From Oligoflexia bacterium (GTDB taxonomy: Bacteria; Bdellovibrionota; UBA1018): a stretch of DNA of 64,000 bases. The DNA is taken from positions 62,001 through 126,000 of the forward strand of contig JARLHE010000004.1 of the NCBI GenBank assembly GCA_031292385.1, read 5' to 3'. Both the position numbers and the translations under genes were made by a program. Positions 34,131 through 43,031 of the stretch are shown piece by piece (position 1 is the first letter of the stretch; every line of letters starts with the position of its first letter). A model generated the notes under the pieces. It made no database searches. It was not told the origin of the DNA and was given only the letters and a program-made list of their open reading frames with translations.

Positions 34131-34147
34131 TGTCTAAGAATTAGACA
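34131..34147. promoter_or_regulatory. 7-bp perfect palindrome between divergent envelope genes
   Basis: TGTCTAAGAATTAGACA, two exact half-sites round GAA, in the 259-base gap between the lipoprotein (minus) and the secreted protein at 34246 (plus). No T tract on either side, so an operator is likelier than a terminator. The rest of the gap shows no gene. Confidence 0.4.
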
Positions 34148-34245
34148 GGCGGTGACATTCTGACCAACCTCGCCCAACATAATCCTGACAATTCAGGCCC
34201 GCGAAGACGCTGGACTTCGCCGTTAGGCGATAATTAAATAAGGAA

Positions 34246-34737
34246 GTGCGATTTACCCTGACCACCGTGATTATTCTCAATCTTTTCGCCGCCCTCGCGA
34301 ATGCCGATATGCCCGCGGCGCCAAGCACCCCATTCGATAAGACCCCGTTTGACGAAGGCGCCGAGGTCGACGAAAGCTATTTCGCCCTGAACGCGATGAA
34401 GGAACGCGACGCTCCAGGCGCTTCGACGCTCGTCACGCAGATGTATCCGACAAGAAGCTATTTGGATGTCCGGGTAGTCGCCGTCGATCGTCGCAAAGCT
34501 AAGGATTTTTTCGCTGACGGCCCGGTCGAACTGAATCGCGTGGCCACCGAACTGAATCTTCACGACCTGCGGCCGGACGACCTCGGCCCAAAGCTCAAAA
34601 CCCTTTTGACGAAGTATTATATCGTCAAAGTTTCAGTCACGGGCGGCACCGTTTCGGAGCCGCCGCGAGCCGCGAGCGCGAACAGCTGCGCGAACGCGGT
34701 CCAATCCGCACTCCGCGAGTTCCTGGATAAGAACTAG
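34246..34737 (+). CDS. Unknown secreted protein
   Basis: 163 residues from a GTG with AAGGA six bases before it. Signal peptide MRFTLTTVIILNLFAALANA then DMPAAPS. The mature part is small and mixed alpha/beta (TLVTQMYPTRSYLDVRVVAV, LTKYYIVKVSVTGG) with one cysteine near the end. No family recognised. It ends two bases from the stop of the convergent EtfD-like gene. Confidence 0.6.
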   Translation: MRFTLTTVIILNLFAALANADMPAAPSTPFDKTPFDEGAEVDESYFALNAMKERDAPGASTLVTQMYPTRSYLDVRVVAVDRRKAKDFFADGPVELNRVATELNLHDLRPDDLGPKLKTLLTKYYIVKVSVTGGTVSEPPRAASANSCANAVQSALREFLDKN

Positions 34738-34739
34738 GC

Positions 34740-36734
34740 TTAAGGCGTCGCCTGGTCGATCAGCTCGGCGATATCCATCACGCGAACTTTATCGGTCATT
34801 TCCTTCGTCTTCACGCCGTCACTCATCATCGTCATGCAGAACGGACAGGAAGACGCGATTACGCCCGCTTTGGTCGCGATAGCCTGCTCGGTGCGAGTGA
34901 CGTTGATTCGCTTCCCGATCTTCTCTTCCATCCACATGCGGCCCCCGCCGGCGCCGCAGCACATGCTCTTGTCGTGGTTGGCGCTCATCTCGACCATGCG
35001 AACGGCCGGAAGCGACTCGATCACCGCGCGCGGCTGCTCATAGACGTTGTTCCAACGTCCGAGATAACAGCTGTCGTGAAACGTCACCGTCTCCTGGAAC
35101 GGTTTCGTCGGCTTGATCTTTCCTTCGGAGATGAGCTTCGCGATGAATTGCGAATGGTGCATCACTTCGTAATGGCCGCCGAAATCGCCATACTCGTTTT
35201 TGATCGTATTGAAACAATGAGGGCATGCCGTCACGACATTCTTGACGTTGTAGCGGTTCATCGTTTCGACGTTCGCCTTGGCGAGCGTCTGATAAAGATA
35301 TTCATTGCCGATACGCCGTGCCGGATCGCCCGTGCATTGCTCCTCGTTGCCCAGGATCGCGAACTTCACTTCCGCCTTTTTCAGCAGGTTCACGAAGGCG
35401 CGAAGGACTTTCTTGTTGCGATCGTCGTAGGATCCCGCGCAACCCACCCAGAGCAGCACGTCGACTTGCGAGTCCTGCGCCATGGTCTTCAGGTTCAACC
35501 CCTCCGCCCAATTCGCGCGCTCGGCCGAGCTGAACGCCCATGGCGTCGCGTTCGTTTCCATGTTTTTGAAAACGGTCTGAACCTCGGTCGGAAAGCGCGA
35601 TTGCATCATGACCAGATCGCGGCGGATTTCATAAATCTTGTCCGTCTGCTCGATGAAGACCGGACAGGCGATTTCGCACGCGCGACAGCTCGTGCAAGCC
35701 CAGATCACGTCTTCGGTGACGTTAGCGTCGATCGCGGGAGTGACCTCGTCCAGCTTTCCGGCGAGGATTCTGTCTTTATTGTCGAAAAGGTTGTGTTTCA
35801 GATCGATGATCAGCGCCTTCGGGGAGAGCGGCTTCTGCGTATTGTACGCCGGGCATAGATCCTGGCAGCGGCCGCACTCGGTGCATGAATAATAATCAAG
35901 CGCGTCCTTCCAGGCGAGATCCGTGACTTTCGCGGCACCGTATTGGGTCACTTTTTCGTCTTCGAAATTGATCGGTGTCATGCCCTTTTCGCGCGGAAGC
36001 CGGCGCAAAAAGGTGTTTGGTCCCGCGGCGACGACATGCAGGTGCTTTGAGCCCGGGATGTACATCGCGAAGCCCAGCACCAAAGACATATGGACCCACT
36101 TGAAAAACGTCCCGAGCTGCGCGTTCGCTTCCGCGCTCAACCCGAAGCTACCGAGCGCTTTGGCGACCGCGTTCGAAAAGGGCATCAGGCCCGCGAACCA
36201 CATGTCGCCCTCGCCGCCCGCGCCGGCGCCCAGAATCTGGAAGCCGTGCATGAGGAAAATCGAAACCATGAGGGAGCCCGTGAACAAAAGAATCAGGTTC
36301 GCATCGCGCGATTTGCCCAATCCCTGCGGGCGAACGACGAAACGGCGGTAGCATGCGTAAAACACGGCGAGCAAAACACCGAACGTAAAGACGTCGTGGA
36401 GCATGACCCAAGCGCCGTATAGGTGGTGGCCGACGAATTGAAAACTCGCTCCCTGATAGATCGTCGAGATGAATTGCTCGAGCGTCCCGACCGTGATGAT
36501 CAGAAAGCCCCAGAAAATAATCGTATGGGCGATCCCGATGCCAGGCTTCTTCAAGACCTGCTTTTGCCCGAGCACATTGACCAAAGTGGTGACCAAGCGC
36601 GCGGCAATATGATCCAGCCGCTCCTTTTTGCCCTGATGGGCCTTCATCATCTTGATGAGATGAGAGAACTTATAGCCGGAATAACCGAACGCCGCGCCTG
36701 CGACGACCAAAAACAGGGGAGTTTGCCAAGTCAT
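34740..36734 (-). CDS. Membrane iron-sulfur oxidoreductase, EtfD-like ETF:quinone reductase
   Basis: 664 residues. N-terminal half has about five membrane helices resembling nitrate-reductase gamma-type cytochrome b (histidines in IAHTIIFWGFLI, GHHLYGAWVMLHDV and FKWVHMSLVLGF). Then two 4Fe-4S motifs, CTECGRCQDLCP and CTSCRACEIACP, and two CCG domains (ACPHCFNTIKNEYG; FHDSCYLGRWN with SMCCGAGGGRMW and SSCPFCMTMM). This architecture belongs to HdrDE-like membrane reductases that take electrons from ETF to quinone. It lies 66 bases downstream of etfA on the same strand, strongly supporting that role. Start MTWQTPLFLVV. Confidence 0.88.
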   Translation of the reverse strand: MTWQTPLFLVVAGAAFGYSGYKFSHLIKMMKAHQGKKERLDHIAARLVTTLVNVLGQKQVLKKPGIGIAHTIIFWGFLIITVGTLEQFISTIYQGASFQFVGHHLYGAWVMLHDVFTFGVLLAVFYACYRRFVVRPQGLGKSRDANLILLFTGSLMVSIFLMHGFQILGAGAGGEGDMWFAGLMPFSNAVAKALGSFGLSAEANAQLGTFFKWVHMSLVLGFAMYIPGSKHLHVVAAGPNTFLRRLPREKGMTPINFEDEKVTQYGAAKVTDLAWKDALDYYSCTECGRCQDLCPAYNTQKPLSPKALIIDLKHNLFDNKDRILAGKLDEVTPAIDANVTEDVIWACTSCRACEIACPVFIEQTDKIYEIRRDLVMMQSRFPTEVQTVFKNMETNATPWAFSSAERANWAEGLNLKTMAQDSQVDVLLWVGCAGSYDDRNKKVLRAFVNLLKKAEVKFAILGNEEQCTGDPARRIGNEYLYQTLAKANVETMNRYNVKNVVTACPHCFNTIKNEYGDFGGHYEVMHHSQFIAKLISEGKIKPTKPFQETVTFHDSCYLGRWNNVYEQPRAVIESLPAVRMVEMSANHDKSMCCGAGGGRMWMEEKIGKRINVTRTEQAIATKAGVIASSCPFCMTMMSDGVKTKEMTDKVRVMDIAELIDQATP

Positions 36735-36800
36735 AAATCGAGAATAACTCAGGATACTTCCTCAGCGCGAGTGGCTTCTGAGGATTTTATGAGCGAATTC

Positions 36801-37775
36801 TCAGTGCTCGCGAACCTTCTTGAGCTCCTGAGCCAAAACCGGAACGACCTGAAACAGGTCGCCCACGACCCCGTAATCGGCGAGCTGGAAGATCGGCGCC
36901 TCCGGATCGGTATTGATCGCGACGATCACCTTGGACGTACGCATACCGGCCAAGTGCTGGATCGCGCCGCTGATGCCGCATGCGATGTAAAGGCTTGGCG
37001 ACACGACCTTGCCGGTCTGCCCGACCTGGTCGCGATGGGGACGATAGCCGGCATCCACGGCCGCCCGCGATGCCCCGACGGCCGCACCCAAAACATCGGC
37101 CATTTCTTCCAGAATTTTGAAGTTTTCGGCGCTCTTCATCGCGCGTCCGCCCGAAACCACGATCGAAGCTTCGGTCACGTCCGGACGTGCGCTATTGCCC
37201 TTCACCACCTCGATGACCTTGGTGACAAGCCCCGAGAGATCAACGTTCTCGTTGATCACCTCCGCGCTTTTCGATGCATCGGGCTTAGGAACGCCCAAGG
37301 CATTGGCGCGAATCGTCGCAACCTGTGGGCCCGCGCCCACGAACTCCACTTCGGCGGTCGCTTTGCCGGCATAGACCGGGCGGCGCACCTTGATCTTCGC
37401 GCCGTCGAACGCAAGGCTGATGCAATCGGAGGCCAGGCCCGCGTTCAAACGAGCCGCCACGCGCGGCATGAAATCGCGCCCCGTCGGCGTGTGGCTCGCG
37501 AGAACCACGTCCGCCGCACCGGCCTTAGCGAGCTCGGTCACCGCTTTGGCGTAAGCTTCGGCGGTATAGAATTTCAACGCGGCATTCTGCACCAAATGGA
37601 CCTTCTGTGCCCCGTATTGGCCCAGCTCCTTCGCGAGATCGGCCACGCCCTCTCCTAGAAGAATCGCGTGGGTCTCGTTGCCCGCGGCGCTTGAGGCGCC
37701 CAAGAGCTCAAACGTCGATTTCTTTAAACGACCATCCCGATGTTCAGCGACGACGAATACTTTTGCCATTTTCAA
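36801..37775 (-). CDS. etfA: Electron transfer flavoprotein alpha subunit
   Basis: 324 residues. FAD-binding subunit of ETF; C-terminal FAD domain with SGGRAMKSAENFKILEEMAD, GYRPHRDQVGQTGKVVSP, LYIACGISGAIQHLAGM and VAINTDPEAPIF, the family signature. N-terminus MKMAKVFVVAEHRDG. Overlaps etfB by four bases and precedes the membrane reductase, giving an etfB-etfA-etfD operon that links acyl-CoA or amino-acid dehydrogenases to the quinone pool. Confidence 0.96.
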   Translation of the reverse strand: MKMAKVFVVAEHRDGRLKKSTFELLGASSAAGNETHAILLGEGVADLAKELGQYGAQKVHLVQNAALKFYTAEAYAKAVTELAKAGAADVVLASHTPTGRDFMPRVAARLNAGLASDCISLAFDGAKIKVRRPVYAGKATAEVEFVGAGPQVATIRANALGVPKPDASKSAEVINENVDLSGLVTKVIEVVKGNSARPDVTEASIVVSGGRAMKSAENFKILEEMADVLGAAVGASRAAVDAGYRPHRDQVGQTGKVVSPSLYIACGISGAIQHLAGMRTSKVIVAINTDPEAPIFQLADYGVVGDLFQVVPVLAQELKKVREH

Positions 37776-38542
37776 ACCACCTTTGCTTCTTCATGAAGAA
37801 GACGAACGAGCTCTTTTGCCTGGGTCGCCGCATCACCGGCGATTTTCTTGCCGGCCTGTTTCGGCGCCGGCAATTGGAAACCCTTCAAGCGAATTTTCTG
37901 ATCCGCATCCGACACGCCGACATCGGCGGCCTTCAATACTTTCACTTCCTTCTTCTTCGCCTTCATGATGTTCGGAAGAGAGGCGTAGCGCGGCTCATTG
38001 AGGCCTTTTTGCGCGGCGATCACGACCGGCATCGGGGCTTCGACGATTTCGAACGCTCCGCCTTCGATTTCGCGCTTACACTTCACGGAACCGGCGCCGT
38101 ACTCGACGTTGAGCACCACGGTGACGCAAGGATAACCCGCGTATTCCGCGATGAGCTGGCTCGTTTGAGCGGCGCCGTCATCGATGGCTTCTTTGCCGGT
38201 GAAGACAACATCCACTTTCGCTTCCTTTTTCAGCGCGCCAGCGAGGGCACGCGCGGCCATGTTGTTATCGGCGGTCTCGGGAAGCTCGACGTGAATACCG
38301 TTGTCGGCGCCCATCGCGAGCGCGGTGCGAATCGCCTCAACGACACGAGGCGCTCCGGCGGAAAGAACGGTGACCGTGCTCCCCGCGTTTTTCTCTTTCA
38401 AACGAAGCGCTTCTTCGACAGCGAACTCATCATAGGGCGACATGATCCATTTCACGCCGGCCATGTCGACGGCGCTATCGCCGGACAGCTTGATTTTCGT
38501 TTCGGTATCAGGAACCTGCTTGATGCAAACGTAGATGTTCAT
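37772..38542 (-). CDS. etfB: Electron transfer flavoprotein beta subunit
   Basis: 256 residues. Starts MNIYVCIKQVPDTETKI, with the beta-subunit signature VFTGKEAIDDGAAQTSQLIAE and VTVVLNVEYG. First gene of etfB-etfA-etfD, with a good sigma70-type promoter at 38552-38580. Candidate donors from this window include the oxidative steps after lysine degradation, but none is encoded here. Confidence 0.96.
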   Translation of the reverse strand: MNIYVCIKQVPDTETKIKLSGDSAVDMAGVKWIMSPYDEFAVEEALRLKEKNAGSTVTVLSAGAPRVVEAIRTALAMGADNGIHVELPETADNNMAARALAGALKKEAKVDVVFTGKEAIDDGAAQTSQLIAEYAGYPCVTVVLNVEYGAGSVKCKREIEGGAFEIVEAPMPVVIAAQKGLNEPRYASLPNIMKAKKKEVKVLKAADVGVSDADQKIRLKGFQLPAPKQAGKKIAGDAATQAKELVRLLHEEAKVV

Positions 38543-38551
38543 AGGATCCCG

Positions 38552-38580
38552 ACTATAGCGAGGACGCGTCAGGATTCCAA
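38552..38580 (-). promoter_or_regulatory. Sigma70-type promoter of etfB-etfA-etfD
   Basis: Minus strand TTGGAA (38580-38575), 17-base spacer, TATAGT (38557-38552), ten bases before the etfB ATG, so the leader would be very short. Confidence 0.6.
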
Positions 38581-38604
38581 ACTAAGAATCGTGACGCATT
38601 ATGC

Positions 38605-39360
38605 CTATACAGCGACTTGATGATCTCTCAACGCGCTGTTTAACGACGTCTTCAGATCGGTTGAAGCCGAGCGGGTCCCGATAATCAAAGCGCAAGGCAC
38701 TCCGAACTCACCGGCCGGGAATTTCTTAGCGACCGAGCCGGGAATCACGACCGAACGGTCGGGAACGATCCCCTTCATTTCAACCGGCGCGGCGCCTCGC
38801 ACGTCGATGATCTTAGTGCTCGCCGTAAGAACCACTCCCGCACCCAGGACCGCCTCTTTGCCGACCCGCACGCCTTCGACCACGATACAGCGGGATCCGA
38901 TGAAAGCCCCATCTTCGATAATCACGGGCGCCGCTTGGGCCGGTTCAAGCACGCCGCCGATTCCCACGCCGCCAGAGAGGTGAACATTACGTCCGATCTG
39001 CGCGCAAGAGCCCACGGTTGCCCACGTATCCACCATCGAACCGGAGCCGACGTAAGCGCCGACATTGACGAACCCGGGCATGATGATGGCGCCTTCCTCG
39101 ATGAAGCTGCCGTAACGAACGACCGCGCCCGGCACCACGCGAACGCCCTTGAGCGACGCGCGTTTTTTGACCGGCAGCTTATCGAAGTATTCGAACACGC
39201 CCGCATCAAGCGGCTGCGCGGGAGTCGACTTCAGCATCTCGATAATCGCGGCTTTCGCCCAAGCGTTCACGGAGTTCGTCGCGGGATCCCAAACCCGAAC
39301 CTGACCTCGATCGAGCAACTCGAGGATCTCCGCCGGGGATTTGTTTTGCATTTCGCTCAT
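38605..39360 (-). CDS. dapD: Tetrahydrodipicolinate N-succinyltransferase
   Basis: 251 residues from the ATG at 39360, which overlaps the preceding gene by four bases. Left-handed beta-helix transferase of hexapeptide type (IIEDGAFIGSRCIVVEGVRV, GKEAVLGAGVVLT) with PGAVVRYGSFIEEGAIIMPG and VDTWATVGSCAQIG, typical of DapD. It succinylates tetrahydrodipicolinate in the succinylase branch to meso-diaminopimelate. Last gene of the operon lptM-lysA-dapA-dapB-mpaA-dapD. DapC and DapE needed to finish the branch are not in the window. Confidence 0.95.
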   Translation of the reverse strand: MSEMQNKSPAEILELLDRGQVRVWDPATNSVNAWAKAAIIEMLKSTPAQPLDAGVFEYFDKLPVKKRASLKGVRVVPGAVVRYGSFIEEGAIIMPGFVNVGAYVGSGSMVDTWATVGSCAQIGRNVHLSGGVGIGGVLEPAQAAPVIIEDGAFIGSRCIVVEGVRVGKEAVLGAGVVLTASTKIIDVRGAAPVEMKGIVPDRSVVIPGSVAKKFPAGEFGVPCALIIGTRSASTDLKTSLNSALRDHQVAV

Positions 39361-40091
39361 AGTCTCAAATTCCTTTTTTCCAATAGTCGCCAATAGTCGA
39401 GAGACGCCTGAATCAGCGGCAAATGCATTTCAAGCACGCGCTCTTTCGGCAAGCCCCGTTCAATTTCAAGGGTAATGGTCGGAATTCCGCGCTCGGCGCC
39501 GGCATATGTGCCCAAACAGCCCGGCGTCGGATAGCCGATATCCTCGGTGACAGGATAACCACACAAAGCCGACAAACGCTCACCCCACTCACGAGAAGGG
39601 CCGTTGATATTGACTTGAACCTTACTGAAAGAATGCGCGGACAAAATCGCCATCGGCTTGCAGACATCGATGATCCGGGTCAGCGCCTGGTTCTCGGGCT
39701 CGCTGCCCGCTTGGGTGCCGGGAAAATAGCGGGGATTTTTCACCTCCGCCGTCCAATCGCGCGTCGGGAGATTGCGATTCAGATCGATGCCGCGCGCATT
39801 GGCCCGCTGAGGACGCGAAATGCCGTCAGGGTTGACCGACGACCAAACCAAAGCGCCGAGGCCGGCGGCGAGATAAGACTTCGACCACGCGTGCTCGATT
39901 TCTTCCATCAGCCAAACACCTTCGAGCTCATCGCCGTGAACCCCACCCAAAAACAAAAGCCAAGGCCAGCTGGCCGGGCCCGGGACGTGCAGAATCTCGG
40001 CCGCGCGCCCCTGCGGCGCGAACGCGCGAACGCGAAGCTCGCGTCCCTCGGTCGACGAACCCAAAATCCAGTCGCGGTAGCCCGAGCTCAT
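39357..40091 (-). CDS. M14-family amidase, MpaA-like (gamma-D-Glu-DAP amidase)
   Basis: 244 residues. Zinc carboxypeptidase fold with GGVHGDELEG (His and Glu ligands), VNPDGISRPQRANARGIDLN then NRNLP, SEPENQAL, SAHSFSK (third ligand) and GYPTPGCLGTYAGAE followed by TLEIERG (catalytic Glu). The RANA-GIDLNRNLP and GY-TPG-GTY blocks match MpaA, which releases diaminopimelate from murein tripeptide. Lodged between dapB and dapD with four-base overlaps on both sides, so salvage and synthesis of DAP share one mRNA. AstE also belongs to the M14-like fold; a desuccinylase role replacing DapE cannot be ruled out but the motifs favour MpaA. Confidence 0.8.
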   Translation of the reverse strand: MSSGYRDWILGSSTEGRELRVRAFAPQGRAAEILHVPGPASWPWLLFLGGVHGDELEGVWLMEEIEHAWSKSYLAAGLGALVWSSVNPDGISRPQRANARGIDLNRNLPTRDWTAEVKNPRYFPGTQAGSEPENQALTRIIDVCKPMAILSAHSFSKVQVNINGPSREWGERLSALCGYPVTEDIGYPTPGCLGTYAGAERGIPTITLEIERGLPKERVLEMHLPLIQASLDYWRLLEKRNLRL

Positions 40092-40810
40092 TGCAAAACG
40101 CTTTCGGACATAAAATCATCCATCGTGAGCACCCGTGCCGAGCGCGGCTGCTCGCGCGAAGCGAGCCAAATCGCCGCATCAATCGCGCCGCGCGCGAAGA
40201 TCGAGCGGTCTTGCGCGAAATGTCCCAGCACGATTTTGTCGGCCGGGCCGTAATAGCTCACCTCGTGATCGCCGATGACCTCGCCCGCGCGAATGCTATG
40301 AACCTGTGGCAATCCCCCGCCGGAGGCCTCGATCGTCCGAGCCAAATTCAAAGCGGTACCACTGGGGGCGTCCTTTTTATGGCGATGATGAGTGTCCACG
40401 AGGACGGGCTCATAACCCAATTTCTTGAGCAGCGGAGCCGCGTCTTCGAGAATTCTCCGAAGCGCCAAAACGCCCGTCGAAAAATTCGATGACGCCAAAA
40501 CCGGCAGGCGCGCGGCGAGCGCCTCGAGTTCCACAAGCTGCGCGGGCTTCCAGCCCGTGCTTCCCACGACGAAAGCCGGCAACTTCGGCTCTTGCGCGCT
40601 CAACGCGATCCGGACCAGCGGAAGCATCGCCTCTGGCAGCGAAAAATCGATCACCGCGTCACAAGAGAGCAAAGGCTCGAGCTCGGAGTCGCTTTTGTAG
40701 CGCCCCACCAACGCGCCGGCAGTCACCCGGCCCGCGTAATCGCTCGCGAGCAGCTTCGATACGCATTGGCCCATGCGGCCGGTAGCACCCAACAGACCGA
40801 TACGAATCAC
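40088..40810 (-). CDS. dapB: 4-hydroxy-tetrahydrodipicolinate reductase
   Basis: 240 residues from a GTG at 40810 overlapping dapA. Rossmann start IRIGLLGATGRMGQ, then VIDFS, VVGSTGW, SSNFSTGV and the catalytic DTHHRHKKDAPSGTAL (conserved HHxxKxDxPSGT). NAD(P)H-dependent second committed step toward DAP and lysine. Shares GTGA with dapA and four bases with the MpaA-like gene. Confidence 0.95.
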   Translation of the reverse strand: MIRIGLLGATGRMGQCVSKLLASDYAGRVTAGALVGRYKSDSELEPLLSCDAVIDFSLPEAMLPLVRIALSAQEPKLPAFVVGSTGWKPAQLVELEALAARLPVLASSNFSTGVLALRRILEDAAPLLKKLGYEPVLVDTHHRHKKDAPSGTALNLARTIEASGGGLPQVHSIRAGEVIGDHEVSYYGPADKIVLGHFAQDRSIFARGAIDAAIWLASREQPRSARVLTMDDFMSESVLQ

Positions 40811-41706
40811 AAGCGACTCCCTGGCGCGACTCCGCAACGCTCAAGCGACTTTCGCAGCGTTTCGACACTGGCCGAAGAAAGCGGCGCGAGCGGCGCCCGA
40901 ACGGTATCGCCGCAAAGCCCGGCATGCGTCATCGCGTACTTGACCGGCACCGGATTCGATTCGACGAAAAGATCCCGGAAAAGCGGATAGAATTTTTTAT
41001 GCAAAGCCAGCGCATCCCGAAAATTCCCCTGATCCGCGAACTTCTGGATCGCGACCATCGCCCTCGGAAACAGATTGCTCGCGACCGACACCACGCCCGC
41101 GGCGCCGACGCTGAGAAGAGGCAAATACGTCGCGTCGTCTCCCGCAAGAACATCCATCGAGCGCCCGGCAAGCTGAAGCGCGTCGAGAATTTCGGAAGTG
41201 AACGCGACATTGCCGGTGGCTTCTTTCAAGGAGCGCATCCGCGGATGAGCCGCGAGAGCCGCGGCGCTCGCGGCCATCAGCGAAACGCCGGTGCGTCCCG
41301 GGACATTGTAAACCATCACCTCGCACGAAACCGCGTCGGCCACCGCGTTGAAATGCGCGATCAGCCCCGCCTGCGAAGGCTTGTTATAATAGGGCGTCAC
41401 GACCAAGATTCCGTCGACTCCCTCGCCCGCGGCCCAGCGGGAAAACTCGATCGTCTCGGCCGTGTTGTTGGTTCCGGTTCCCGCAAGGGCTTTCACGCCG
41501 GTTCCACGAACTGTTTCGATAGCTGTTCGAATCAGCAGTTTTTTCTCTTCCGCCGACAGTGCGGGCGTTTCACCCGTTGTCCCGCAAGGAATCACACCAG
41601 CTACGCCGGCGTCGATCTGATCGGCCAGAATTTTTCTGAACGCGGCCAAATCGATCTTTCCCGACGGATCGAACGGGGTCACCACGGCCGTAAACACTCC
41701 ACGCAT
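40807..41706 (-). CDS. dapA: 4-hydroxy-tetrahydrodipicolinate synthase
   Basis: 299 residues. Condenses pyruvate with aspartate semialdehyde. GTTGETPAL near residue 43, YNVPGRTG with the catalytic tyrosine near residue 134, and the Schiff-base lysine in MRSLKEATGN near residue 162. Five bases after lysA and overlapping dapB. Confidence 0.96.
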   Translation of the reverse strand: MRGVFTAVVTPFDPSGKIDLAAFRKILADQIDAGVAGVIPCGTTGETPALSAEEKKLLIRTAIETVRGTGVKALAGTGTNNTAETIEFSRWAAGEGVDGILVVTPYYNKPSQAGLIAHFNAVADAVSCEVMVYNVPGRTGVSLMAASAAALAAHPRMRSLKEATGNVAFTSEILDALQLAGRSMDVLAGDDATYLPLLSVGAAGVVSVASNLFPRAMVAIQKFADQGNFRDALALHKKFYPLFRDLFVESNPVPVKYAMTHAGLCGDTVRAPLAPLSSASVETLRKSLERCGVAPGSRL

Positions 41707-41711
41707 CGTTA

Positions 41712-43031
41712 TTATCCTTTCATTTTCCCGGTCGTTTCTCCGCGAATCAGGTCGTCGTAGGACTCCCGCTCACGGATGATTTCGAACGAACCGTTTTGGA
41801 TCAAAACTTCCGGAGGACGGGGACGGCTATTGTAATTGCTCGACATGGTGAAGCCGTAAGCGCCGGACGAAAGAATCGCCACTAAATCACCCGCCTCGAT
41901 TTTGGCCCCGAGACCGCGGTTTTCGCCGAAACAATCGCCGGTTTCGCAGACCGGTCCGACGACATCGGCCTTCTTTTTCGTGCCCTGATTCTTCTTCTTC
42001 TCGACCGCGATGATTTCGTGATGGCTGCCGTAAAGAGCGGGGCGGGCAAGATCGTTCATCGCCGCGTCGATGATCAGGAAATCCTTCGCCGGGCGGCTCT
42101 TTCGAAAGAGGACCTCGCTCAGAAGCACGCCGGAATTGCCGGAAATCAACCGGCCCGGCTCGATCAGAAGCTTCAGCGGCCGCTTCGCTTTTTTCGGATC
42201 GAAGATTTTCCGGATCAAAGCGCAGTACTTCTCGATGCTCGGGGCTTTCTCTCCGGCATAGGAAATTCCCAACCCTCCGCCCAAATCCACGAACTCAAGC
42301 TGAATCGACGGGGCTTTACGCTCGATCTCGCCCAGCAACTCGCGCAGACGGGTAAACGCGTCCTGCAGCGGGGCGAGCGACAACAACTGGCTGCCGATAT
42401 GGACGCCGACGCCGTGGATCGAGATACCACGATAATGCGAAGGGTTTTCGTCCACCTGGGCTGCGATCGAAAGGATCTCCCTCCGATCCATGCCGAATTT
42501 GTTTTTCTTCAATCCGGTCGAGATATAGGGGTGAGTCTTAGCGTTCACGTCCGGATTAAAGCGCAAGGCGATCCGAGCGCTTTTTCCGAGTTCGAGCGCG
42601 ACCGCGTTGATCAGCTCAAGCTCGGGCAGAGACTCCACGTTGAAAGAAAAAATTCCGCGCCCTTCGTCGTAACTCAAGGCAGCCGCGATCTCGCCCGGAG
42701 TTTTGCCGACTCCGGAAAAGACGATCCGGTCGCCCGGAACGCCCGCCCTTTCCGCGCGAAAAAGCTCGCCACCGGAAACGATGTCCATGCCCGCCCCTTC
42801 GGCGGCGAGCATCCGCAAAATGGACAAATTGGAATTGGATTTCACCGCGAAGCAAACACGATGGTCGACTCCCCGAAGCCCCGCGCCCAATTTTCGCAAC
42901 GGCTCCAAAAATGCTTGCGCCGAATAAACATAAACCGGAGTACCGGTGGCGTCTGCCACCTCCACAAGGGAGACTCCCTCGGCCGAGAGAAACCCGTCCT
43001 TGAAGTGAAAGTGGTCGAGCGGCTTGCTCAC
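41712..43031 (-). CDS. lysA: Diaminopimelate decarboxylase
   Basis: 439 residues from a GTG overlapping the end of lptM. PLP alanine-racemase-fold decarboxylase making L-lysine from meso-DAP. PLP lysine in CFAVKSNSN (near residue 63), GGGLGISY, EPGRLISGNSG and CETGDCFGENR (the conserved CESGD-type substrate motif), ending with GAYGFTMSSNYNSRPRPPEV. Together with the MpaA-like gene it links salvaged DAP to lysine. Confidence 0.96.
   Translation of the reverse strand: MSKPLDHFHFKDGFLSAEGVSLVEVADATGTPVYVYSAQAFLEPLRKLGAGLRGVDHRVCFAVKSNSNLSILRMLAAEGAGMDIVSGGELFRAERAGVPGDRIVFSGVGKTPGEIAAALSYDEGRGIFSFNVESLPELELINAVALELGKSARIALRFNPDVNAKTHPYISTGLKKNKFGMDRREILSIAAQVDENPSHYRGISIHGVGVHIGSQLLSLAPLQDAFTRLRELLGEIERKAPSIQLEFVDLGGGLGISYAGEKAPSIEKYCALIRKIFDPKKAKRPLKLLIEPGRLISGNSGVLLSEVLFRKSRPAKDFLIIDAAMNDLARPALYGSHHEIIAVEKKKNQGTKKKADVVGPVCETGDCFGENRGLGAKIEAGDLVAILSSGAYGFTMSSNYNSRPRPPEVLIQNGSFEIIRERESYDDLIRGETTGKMKG

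Noticed and set aside
39357..40091. AstE (succinylglutamate desuccinylase) as identity of the M14 protein
   Set aside because: RANARGIDLNRN, SEPENQAL and GYPTPGCLGTY match MpaA better, and the genes around it concern diaminopimelate.
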